Origin: CAZFLM01 sp964519955
GTDB lineage: Bacteria; Armatimonadota; Chthonomonadetes; Chthonomonadales; CAJBBX01
Assembly: GCA_964519955.1 (NCBI GenBank)
Contig: CAZFLM010000012.1
Coordinates: 56,671-120,670, forward strand
Length of the DNA stretch: 64,000 nucleotides
Direction of reading: 5' to 3'
Shown: piece after piece, positions 8,156-15,732 of the stretch
Layout: each line of letters starts with the position of its first letter
How positions within the stretch are numbered: position 1 is the stretch's first letter
Translations under genes and position numbers: made by a program
The notes under the pieces: model-generated
Database searches by the model: none
Told to the model about the DNA's origin: nothing
What the model saw: only the letters and a program-made list of their open reading frames with translations

Positions 8156-11123
8156 CTACCTCGCGCCTGCCTCGCCCAGCACGCGGTCGCGCCAGCGGCG
8201 GACAGCCATCACGTCGAAGCGCTCGCTCTCGAACACGATCTGCTTCACCGGCTTCCGGCCGTGGTCGGTCTCGCGCGTCAGCCGGTCGCGCACCTCCATC
8301 CACCGGACCTCGCCCGTCGAGTTGCGGATGACGAGCATGACCGGGAACGCCTGCACCATCCAGTAGCGCGGATGGCGCTCGTCCTTGAAGCGGAATATCT
8401 CCGCCTCGTCGCCCTTGCGCTCGTGGAGGTACGAGTCGCCCGATTTGAGCTGCAGGTACAGCTTCCTGCCGGTCGCCTCGCCGGCATCGTCGTTGAACTC
8501 GATCTCCATGTCGATGCCCTTGTCGCTGACGTTGAACTCGCGGCAGAGCTGGTTGGCCAGCGCGACCGTGGAGATGACCTCGCCGACGAGTGCGCGCTCC
8601 TTGCTCTCGTTCGTCAGCACGATCTCTGCTTGTGCCTGCAGGTCGCGCACCCGCTGCTGCATCTCGGGGCTGGCGAAGCAGATCTCCAAGTCGTCCCAGA
8701 GCGGCACCCGCTGCTCGCACTTCACGCAGATGATCGTTGGGGCGTCCGCCTTGGTCTGCGCTCCCGTTCCCGGCTGGCGGCCGTCGAGCCAAGTCTGGAG
8801 GCGAGCCATCGCCACCTCGCGGTTGCCCACCGGAGTGCCGCAGTTCGGGCAGACGTAGTGCCGGAAGCGCTCCACGTCCGTGGCATGGAGCAGCAGGTGC
8901 TCGTGGACGTACTTGCTGAAGATGATCTTCTCTTCCATACATACGTCGGGGTCGAAGTACACCTCCAGCTCGCCCACGCCTGGAGCGCGCCGGGTCAGCT
9001 TCACGCCGAGCTGTTTGCCCGTGAGCGTCTTGAAGTCGGCGGCGTAGCGCCACAGGTGGTCCTGCTGGAACGGCTGCGTGTGGTGCAGGCGAACCACCAG
9101 CGTGGCGTAGACCTCGTCCAGGAACCCCGTGAAGCGGTAGCTCACCTGCACGGCTGGGAACTGGACCTGCTCGGGGCGCTCGCGCCGGTAGTAGCTCGGG
9201 AAGATGAGCAGGTTGCCGCTGTCCGTCGGCTGGCGCAGGCAGAGGCCGCGCTCGACGAGCGTCTGGTGCATGGCGAGCAGGACGAAGCGCTCCTCGTCGC
9301 CCTCCAGCCGCGCCATCGAGGAGTGGTACTCCAACTTGCCGCTCAGCACGCGCTCCTCCATCAGGCAGCCGCGCTGCAGCTCGTCCGCGCGGATCGTCTG
9401 GATGACGGCCTGGGCGTAGGCGTTGATGCGCTCCGGCTGCAGCAGGACCCAACTGCCGAACGGCAGCTCCAGCAGGACGCCGGGGCCGGCAAGCAGCGTC
9501 AGCACGGCGCGCAGTTCCTCGTCCGTGAAGTGCCCGTCCTCGCCGGGGAGCCGCATGCGGAGCATCTCGCGCAGCTCGTTGAAGCGCAGCAGCACGCGGC
9601 CCTCGTCCTTGAGGCGCACGATCTCGTCCTTGAGGCGCTTGAACAGCGTGCGGGTGGTGCGGCACGGGATCGCGCCCCAGTCGATGGCGTCGAGGATCGC
9701 CTGCTTCAGCTCCTCGCAGCCGTGCGCCGTCTTGGCGCTCGTCTCCAGGAAGCGTCCATAGCATCGCTCGCCTGCAAACCGCTCCACCTCGACGCGGCTG
9801 ACGCGCAGCCCGCCGGCGTCCACGCGCCCCGCCACCAGCAGCTTGGCGAAGGGGTCGCTCGACGCGCGGGCCAGGTCGCGGTCCCACTGCCCGAGCGCCT
9901 CGAAGAGGTCCTCCTTCTGGCCGTCGAACACGAGCACGGCCAGCGCGGTCTGGTCCATGTAAAGCTGGTGGATGAGCCGCTGGTCCGCCTGGCCGCCGAA
10001 GTCCCACAGCCAGATCTCCCGCTCGACCCCGCCGTCGTCCGCCACGTCCAACTTCCACTGCGTGGCCCACGCGCCGACCGTCGAGTCGCTCGGCTCCCAG
10101 GTGTCCTGCGCGAGCCGCAGCGAGAGCCCCGTCTTCCCCGCCCCGCTCTCCCCGACCAGCAGGACCTTCGCGTTGGTGTAGAGAACCTGGTCCGCCCCGG
10201 CCTGGGCGCCCGCCTCGCGGCTTAGGTCCCAGACTCGGAGTGTGTTGTCGAATGAGCCGGAGATGGCGGTGTTGCCGTCGTTGGCGAGGGCGACCGCCAG
10301 GACCCAGTTGGTGTGCCCTTCGAGGACGCGCGTACACTGTCCGGTCNNNNNNNNNNNNNNNNNNNNNNNNNNNNNNNNNNNNNNNNNNNNNNNNNNNNNN
10401 NNNNNNNNNNNNNNNNNNNNNNNNNNNNNNNNNNNNNNNNNNNNNNTTGAGGTCCCAGACTCGGAGTGTGTTGTCGTCTGAGCCGGAGATGGCGGTGTTG
10501 CAGTCGTTGGCGAGGGCGACAGCGCAGACGCAGTCGGTGTGCCCTTCGAGGACGCGCGTGCACTGTCCGGTCTTGAGGTCCCAGACTCGGAGTGTGTTGT
10601 CGTCTGAGCCGGAGATGGCGGTGTTGCCGTCGTTGGCGAGGGCTACACCGCGGACGATGCCGGTGTGCCCGCGCAGGACGCGCGCGCGGGGCCGTTTCCG
10701 GCCGGAGGCCGGCCTGGGGGGGCGGGCGGTCGGGGCGGTGGCGGCCCGCAATCTGGCGTACGCCGCCTTCCGCATCCAGCCCCGCCACTCGATGCTCAGG
10801 AACGGCGCCAACGATGCAGGGCATGGCGAGCGATCCAGGCGCACCGTCAGGAGGCGGCGCTCGCCGTTCTGAGGATCGCGGAACCGGAACGTGTAGCTCT
10901 CCAGTCGCCCCCAGTCCAAGCCGAGCGCGTTGGCGGAGACGCAGACGACGAGCACACGGGAGCGCTCCAGGCCCTCCTCCGTCTGCGCGGGTGTGGCGTC
11001 GCCGCGCTCGTCGAACCAGACGCGCAGGCCGTCGGCCCGGAGGCGCTCGGCGATGTCGCGGACGACCTGCGTGTCCGCCGAGCTGTGGCTGAGGAAGACA
11101 TCGTACTGGAAGTCGTCCGGCAT
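8156..11123 (-). CDS. TIR-WD40-Roc-COR-zinc ribbon-DUF4365 protein (NLR-like), interrupted by an assembly gap
   Basis: Residues 1-120 are a TIR domain (YDVFLSHSSAD) with the NAD-hydrolase glutamate in LDWGRLESY (Glu75). WD40 repeats of 42 residues begin at about 149: two are seen before the gap and one after it. Removing the 100 N joins the halves in one frame of 955 residues, the minimum size. A Roc GTPase follows: P-loop GESGAGKT, switch motif DFGGQ, G4-like AGRVD and G5 TSAK. COR-type helices come next (TLFKRLKDEIVRLKDEGRVL). Two CxxC pairs at about 725 and 766 form a zinc ribbon, and DUF4365 ends the protein (about 804-910; DMEIE then QLKSG, nuclease-like). By family knowledge this combines an NADase effector, a ligand sensor, a switch and a possible nuclease. 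A role in phage defence is inferred. Confidence 0.88.
10223..10703 (-). repeat. 126-bp tandem repeats encoding WD40 blades
   Basis: Units at about 10578-10703, 10452-10577 and 10223-10346 encode blades of 42 residues. The last two compared by eye differ at about 10 of 124 bases. Changes cluster in the codons after GHT and after the next Val (GI/RG, DC/CA, NW/LA) and in the codon before DNT (Asp or Phe). The rest, including VALAND and LRVWDL, is nearly constant. Confidence 0.9.
10347..10446. other. Assembly gap of 100 N inside the WD40 repeats
   Basis: The sequence is unknown here. The bases on either side, when joined, reproduce exactly the repeat junction present at 10561-10584, so the missing piece is probably a whole number (possibly zero) of 126-bp units. 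A complete seven-blade propeller would need about four more units. Confidence 0.95.
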
Positions 11124-11411
11124 GGGTCGCTCCCGTTCGGGCGGGTGGCTGGGGTTTGCGCCAGGTTAAGGCATCTGGGCGCGGTTGTCAAGGGCTCCCG
11201 GCCTTCTTCCGGGTGGACCCCATCCAGTCGCCGCGCGCCGCCGGGCGGTGGCCGTCATCCCCAACCGACGTTGTGCGGAATCTGGCCGGCTTCTCTTCCG
11301 CGCAGAGTCTTGCCGGACCCCTCGCAATAGCGGCTCGGGGTGACGGCGCCCGGCTCATTGCACCCTCATGCCCCTGGGCGACCACCGGCGACGTCTCACG
11401 CCCGCGCCCCC
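11124..11411. other. Gene-free upstream region of the TIR-WD40-Roc gene
   Basis: These 288 bases hold no convincing gene. They contain the upstream region and GGGAG ribosome binding site of the TIR/WD40 gene on the minus strand, and then border the ABC-ATPase remnant. No clear promoter boxes, repeats or terminators are seen. Confidence 0.4.
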
Positions 11412-11540
11412 CTCACCTCAGCAGCCGCGCCAGGAACTCGCGCGTCCGGGGCTCTAGCGGGTTCTGCAGGACCTGGGCGGGCGGGCCTTCCTCCACGATG
11501 CGGCCCTCGTCCATGAAGACGGCGCGGTGGGCGGCCTCGC
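11412..11540 (-). pseudogene. Duplicated 3' tail of the ABC transporter ATPase gene (remnant)
   Basis: About 129 bases match the last 43 codons of the intact ATPase gene at 12352-12480 with only about eight differences. The remnant still reads as VFMDEGRIVEEGPPAQVLQN and then PLEPRTREFLARLLR before a stop. The match ends abruptly near 11541, followed by the HepT gene's end. Several of the differences are synonymous, so this looks like a piece of a once-coding paralogue or a duplicated gene end, cut off when the toxin-antitoxin module arrived. Confidence 0.75.
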
Positions 11541-11551
11541 CGCGCGAGCCG

Positions 11552-11899
11552 TCAACCGGGCGGCGGCTCCGGCGTGAGAAGAGGGCCTATCGCTGCCAGG
11601 ACTTGCGGGATGCGGACCGTGGCATAGCGCCAGACGCGCCGGTAGTCCACGCGGTGGTAGGCGTGTATGTAGAAGTTGCGGAGTTGGACGAGATCCGTCC
11701 ACTGGACATCACCATGCGTCTCTCTGAACGCTGTGGACACCTGGCTTGCGGCCTCGCCCATCACCGCGATCTCATGCACCACCGCCGCCTGGGTCTTCCG
11801 GTCCTCCAGGAACTCCTCGCGCGACATCGTGCCGATGAACTCCAATACGCGCGAGGCCGCCTCGGCTATGTCCGCCAGCAGCACCCGGTCATCGCGCAT
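11552..11899 (-). CDS. hepT: HepT-like toxin (HEPN domain, DUF86)
   Basis: This 115-residue all-helical protein carries the HEPN RNase motif RX4HXY as RNFYIHAY (Arg74, His79, Tyr81). The C-terminal RVWRYATVRIPQVLAAIGPLL helix is typical of DUF86 proteins. It overlaps the upstream nucleotidyltransferase gene by 11 bases, the usual HepT/MntA arrangement. In characterised pairs HepT is an RNase and is silenced when MntA adds AMP groups to the tyrosine of this motif. That tyrosine is present. The pair lies next to the TIR/WD40 gene on the same strand. Confidence 0.88.
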   Translation of the reverse strand: MRDDRVLLADIAEAASRVLEFIGTMSREEFLEDRKTQAAVVHEIAVMGEAASQVSTAFRETHGDVQWTDLVQLRNFYIHAYHRVDYRRVWRYATVRIPQVLAAIGPLLTPEPPPG

Positions 11900-12203
11900 G
11901 GATCCGCTCCACGCGTGCCAGGACGGACTCCCGGAAGCTGGCGCTGCAATCGGTGTCGAGGGCGTACCGGGTCAGTAGATCCACCTTGCGGCCCACAATG
12001 CGCTCTAGTTCCTGACGCATGTGGACTTCGTCGATCAGGTCCCACCCGTCGTCCTCATCGAAGTCTGCCAAGAAGTCGACATCGCTGTCGGGTCGGAAAT
12101 CATCGCGGAGGACGGAACCGAAGACACTGAGTTCGCGGATGTTCCATCTGCTGCAGAACGCTCGAATCTCCGGAGCATCCAGGCGTATCCCGTGCGGCGA
12201 CAT
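11889..12203 (-). CDS. mntA: MntA-like antitoxin (minimal nucleotidyltransferase)
   Basis: This 104-residue protein has the MNT signature GSX10DXD (Gly29-Ser30, Asp41, Asp43) within LSVFGSVLRDDFRPDSDVDF, followed by the helix and strand ending GRKVDLLTRYALD. I chose the ATG at 12203 because GGAGG lies nine bases upstream. A longer frame reaching 12257 has no ribosome binding site. It is the adenylyltransferase that modifies and neutralises HepT. The gene lies 148 bases downstream of the ATPase gene's stop, but the duplicated ATPase tail on its other side suggests it entered this place as a cassette. Confidence 0.88.
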   Translation of the reverse strand: MSPHGIRLDAPEIRAFCSRWNIRELSVFGSVLRDDFRPDSDVDFLADFDEDDGWDLIDEVHMRQELERIVGRKVDLLTRYALDTDCSASFRESVLARVERIHAR

Positions 12204-12351
12204 GGTCAACTGGCCTCCAATGGAGCGTCTGGAGCGCAGGCGGTGCTCGTAGGGCACTCCACTCGGTCGGTTCGCCCCATGTAGTGATCATCCCTGCTTT
12301 CGTACCGCCCCACAGCCCTCGGCGTCGCGCGTGAGGGATCGGTCGCTCCCC

Positions 12352-13092
12352 TCACTTCAGCAGCCGCGCCAGGAACTCGCGCGTCCGGGGCTCCTGCGGG
12401 TTCTGCAGGACCTGGGCGGGTGGCCCTTCCTCCACGATGCGGCCTTCGTCCATGAAGACGGCGCGGTGGGCGACCTCGGCGGCGAAGGCCATCTCGTGCG
12501 AGACGACGCACATCGTCATGCCGTCGGCGGCCAGGGCGCGCATCGTCTTCAGTACCTCGCCGACCATTTCCGGGTCGAGGGCGGAGGTGGGCTCGTCGAA
12601 GAGCATCAGGTCGGGCTCCATCGCCAGGGCGCGGGCGATGGCGACGCGCTGCTGCTGGCCGCCGGAGAGTTGGTGCGGGTAGGAGGCGGCGCGGTCCTCC
12701 AGTCCTACCTTGGCGAGCAGGCTCAGGGCGCGTGCCTCCGCCTCCGCCGGCGCGATGCCCAGCACGTGGCGCGGCGCGAGGGTGATGTTCTGCTGCGCCG
12801 TGAGGTGTGGGAACAGGTTGAAGCGCTGGAAGACCATGCCCACCTTGCGGCGCAGCAGGTCGCCGTCGTGCGCGCTGGTGAGGGCGTGGCCGCACACGTG
12901 CAGCGTGCCCTCGGTCGCCTTCTCCAGCCCGTTGATGCAGCGGAGCAGCGTCGACTTGCCGCAGCCCGACGGTCCGACGAACACCACCACCTCGCCGGCG
13001 CGCACGGTCAGGTCGATGCCGTCGAGCGCCTGGATGTGGCCGAAGCGCTTCTTCAGGCCCTCGACGCGGACCATCGCCTCAATGCTGCTCAT
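12352..13092 (-). CDS. Amino-acid-type ABC transporter ATPase (GlnQ/HisP-like)
   Basis: This 246-residue protein is a complete nucleotide-binding subunit: Walker A GPSGCGKST, Q-loop VFQRFNLFPH, signature LSGGQQQRVAIARAL, Walker B LMLFDEPTSALD and switch VVSHEM. Its length and sequence match the polar amino acid uptake (PAAT) subfamily. It overlaps the binding protein-permease gene by 14 bases and is translated after it. Together they form an importer. The substrate is not predictable beyond the amino-acid-type class. Confidence 0.92.
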   Translation of the reverse strand: MSSIEAMVRVEGLKKRFGHIQALDGIDLTVRAGEVVVFVGPSGCGKSTLLRCINGLEKATEGTLHVCGHALTSAHDGDLLRRKVGMVFQRFNLFPHLTAQQNITLAPRHVLGIAPAEAEARALSLLAKVGLEDRAASYPHQLSGGQQQRVAIARALAMEPDLMLFDEPTSALDPEMVGEVLKTMRALAADGMTMCVVSHEMAFAAEVAHRAVFMDEGRIVEEGPPAQVLQNPQEPRTREFLARLLK

Positions 13093-14509
13093 GTGTGCCC
13101 CACCGCCTCTCGAGCGCGCCGGCCAGCACCGTCAGCGGCACCGTGAGCGCCAGGTAGAACAGGCCCACCATCGGCCACACGATCATCGGCGCGGCCAGCG
13201 TGCCCGTGAGCTGCTGCCCCTGGCGCGTCAGCTCCACGAGCGCGATCACCGAGACGAGCGACGTGTCCTTCAGCAGCGCGATGGCCTCGTTCGTCAGCGG
13301 GGGCAGCACGCGGCGCGCGGCCTGCGGCAGGATGACCAGGCGCATGGCCATGCCGCGCGTCATGCCCAGCGAGCGCGCCCCCTCCATCTGCCCCACGTCG
13401 ATGGACTGGATGCCCGCGCGGAAGATCTCGGCAACGTACGCGGCGCTGTTCAGCGAGAACGCCAGGAGCGCCGAGGGCCACTGGCCGAGCCGGATGCCCG
13501 CCGCCGGCAGCACGTAGTACACCGTGAAGACCTGGACGAGCAGGGGAGTGCCGCGCAGAATCTGCGTGTAGAGGACCGCGAGCCACTTGCCCGGCCGCCA
13601 CCGCCCCACGCGCAGCAAGGCGATCAGCAGCCCCAGCGGCAGCCCGCAGAGCAGCGCGGTCACGGTCAGCTCGACGGTCGTCACCGCGGCGCGCGCCAGG
13701 GCAGGGGCGACGATCGGCACGATCTCCCGCGCGGTGCCGCCGGTCTTGCTGGCCGAGTCCTTGCCGAACCACTTGGCCTGCAGCGCCGCGAACTCGCCGC
13801 GCCCCTTCAGCCGCTCCAGCGCCGCGTTCACGTCCGCGATGAGCGCCTTGTCCTCGGGCCGCGCCGCGATGCCGTAGTGCTCGGTGGTGAGCAGCGTGCC
13901 GGCCACGGTCAGGCTCTGGTAGCCCCGGTTCAGCATGTGGCGCACGACCGGCGAATCCGCGACCACCGCGTCCACGTTCCCGTTCTGCAGGTCGAGCAGG
14001 GCCAGGTCGACCGTGTTGTACTCGCGGTACTTCACCTGGGGGTACTTCTTCAGCACCTCCTTGGCGGTCGTGTTGATCTGGATGCCGACCGTCTTGCCCG
14101 TGAGCGACGCCATGTCCGGGTAGATCGTGCCGCCCTTGCGCGACGCCAGCGCCTGCCCCGCCGTGTAGTAGGGCTCCGAGAAGGCCATCTGCTTGGCGCG
14201 CTCGGGGGTGATGGTCACCGCGGACATGACGATGTCGAACTTGCGGGCCTGGAGCGCGGCGAAGATGCCGTCGAAGCCGCAGTTCACCCACTGCAGCTTA
14301 ACGCCCATCTCGCGGGCGAGCGCGTTGCCCAGGTCGATGTCGAACCCGGAGAAGCGCTCGCCCTCTTGGTACTCCAGGGGCGGGAACGCGGCATCGCAGC
14401 CGACGACGAGTGTGCGCCCGGCGCGGGAGGAGGCGCCATGCCGGCCGCAGCCCGCCGCCAGGAGGCCGACGGCGAGCACGACCGACAGCGCCACCAGAGC
14501 GCGGCGCAT
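13079..14509 (-). CDS. Fused substrate-binding protein and permease of an amino-acid-type ABC importer
   Basis: This 476-residue protein begins with a lipoprotein-type signal (LLAAGCGRHG). A family 3 solute-binding domain occupies about residues 33-250 (LVVGCDAAFPPLEYQ, GFDIDLGNALA, FDIVMSAVTITPERA). A HisM/GlnP-type permease follows (about 265-470; helices VELTVTALLCGLPLGLLIALL and others), with the coupling loop EGARSLGMTRGMAMRLVILPQA that contacts the ATPase. Fusion of the two parts is known from GlnPQ-type systems, so the binding domain is tethered to the pore. The gene precedes and overlaps the ATPase gene. A secreted deacetylase gene lies 49 bases upstream and may share the transcript. 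Confidence 0.9.
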   Translation of the reverse strand: MRRALVALSVVLAVGLLAAGCGRHGASSRAGRTLVVGCDAAFPPLEYQEGERFSGFDIDLGNALAREMGVKLQWVNCGFDGIFAALQARKFDIVMSAVTITPERAKQMAFSEPYYTAGQALASRKGGTIYPDMASLTGKTVGIQINTTAKEVLKKYPQVKYREYNTVDLALLDLQNGNVDAVVADSPVVRHMLNRGYQSLTVAGTLLTTEHYGIAARPEDKALIADVNAALERLKGRGEFAALQAKWFGKDSASKTGGTAREIVPIVAPALARAAVTTVELTVTALLCGLPLGLLIALLRVGRWRPGKWLAVLYTQILRGTPLLVQVFTVYYVLPAAGIRLGQWPSALLAFSLNSAAYVAEIFRAGIQSIDVGQMEGARSLGMTRGMAMRLVILPQAARRVLPPLTNEAIALLKDTSLVSVIALVELTRQGQQLTGTLAAPMIVWPMVGLFYLALTVPLTVLAGALERRWGTHEQH

Positions 14510-14558
14510 CAGCCCGATCCGTCCGACACGGGGTCCACCGTGGGTTGTCTGCAGCTCA

Positions 14559-15515
14559 CTACTCCTTCTTGAACGCCAGCTTGGCGAGGTCCTTGTACCC
14601 GATGAGCTTGATGCCGAGCGAGTCGATCAGCTCGCGCGTCTTCGGGTCGGTCATGATCTGGTACTCGTTCCAGCGCGCCTCCCAGTTGCCGGTGATCGCG
14701 CGGATCTCGGGGTCGTCGAGGGCCAGGTGGACGATGAACTCCGTGACGCCGGGCTTCAGGTTGCGGAACGCGTCGTAGTAGTGCTTGCGCCGGGTCTCCA
14801 GCGTCTTGCCCTCCGAGTCCTCCTTCAGCAGGTCGAGGAACACGAAGCCCTGCTTCTTCAGGTCGCCGTACGAGGCCATCGCGTCGAAGCCGAAGACCTC
14901 CTTGGCCTCCTTGATGCGCTCCGGCGTGGGGAAGAGCAGCATCGGCATGACGCCCGTGTCCAGGCCGACCTTGGCGTAGACCGGGTAGTACTTGCCGACG
15001 AAGAGCGTGCCCATGTGGCTGTCGATGTGCGTGGGCTTGATGCCGAAGGCACGCGCCCGGGCAATCTGCGCGCGGATCTCCTTCTCCACCTCGGCGGGGC
15101 TCGCCGCCACGGCCGTCTCCTCGACCTCGTGGTGGATGAAGCCCTCCTTGTCGATGAGGCCGGGGACCTGGTCGCGCGGCGCCACCGTCGGCCAGCGGTA
15201 CAGCTTCCACTCGCTCGTCAGCGTGAGGTGGATGCCGAAGTCGGCTTCCGGGTGCGCGCGGCAGTAGGCGGCGATCTCGGGCATCCAGGCGCACGGAACC
15301 ATGATGCTGGCGCAGGTGACGACGCCCTTCTCCATGGCCTGGGTGGTCGCCATGTTGACGGAGTGGCACATGCCGGCGTCGTCGGCGTGGATGATGAGCA
15401 GGCGGTCGGTCGCCTTGTAGCCCAGGCGTTCGGCGAGGGTCTTCTCCTGGGCGTTGGCGAGCATCGATGCGGCGGCGAGTCCGGCGGTCAGAGCGGCGAG
15501 CAGGACGAGCTTCAC
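14559..15515 (-). CDS. Secreted ChbG/YdjC-family carbohydrate deacetylase
   Basis: This 318-residue protein starts at GTG 15515 behind GGGAGGA and has a signal peptide (LVLLAALTAGLAAASMLANA). The YdjC fold is shown by the metal-site motif LLIIHADDAGM, the histidine strand DFGIHLTLTSE and THIDSHMG. A C-terminal strand TEFIVHLALDD and EYQIMTDPKT complete the domain. The family removes acetyl groups from N-acetylated amino sugars such as diacetylchitobiose. Here it would act outside the cytoplasm. Its position just upstream of an ABC importer suggests, but does not prove, linked substrate processing and uptake. Confidence 0.85.
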   Translation of the reverse strand: MKLVLLAALTAGLAAASMLANAQEKTLAERLGYKATDRLLIIHADDAGMCHSVNMATTQAMEKGVVTCASIMVPCAWMPEIAAYCRAHPEADFGIHLTLTSEWKLYRWPTVAPRDQVPGLIDKEGFIHHEVEETAVAASPAEVEKEIRAQIARARAFGIKPTHIDSHMGTLFVGKYYPVYAKVGLDTGVMPMLLFPTPERIKEAKEVFGFDAMASYGDLKKQGFVFLDLLKEDSEGKTLETRRKHYYDAFRNLKPGVTEFIVHLALDDPEIRAITGNWEARWNEYQIMTDPKTRELIDSLGIKLIGYKDLAKLAFKKE

Positions 15516-15732
15516 GGTGTTCCTCCCGGCTGGCTGTGGTCACGCGGATACGGCAAGGGGGTTCTGCAAAGCCGGGCCGATCACCTGCATGCCGGCCGCG
15601 CGAGGCGCCACCGATGGCTGGCGTGCAGGGCGCTGCAGGCAGCAGGCCGCGCCGCGCTGCAGAGGCGCAGCGGGCACGGCCTGTCGATCGGGGATGGTGC
15701 GGGGCGCTGAGCCCTGCGCCGGGACTGCCGCA

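Noticed and set aside
15696..15720. Hairpin after STN copy 1 as a terminator
   Set aside because: The ten-base stem needs several wobble pairs and no T-run follows; support is too weak for the list.
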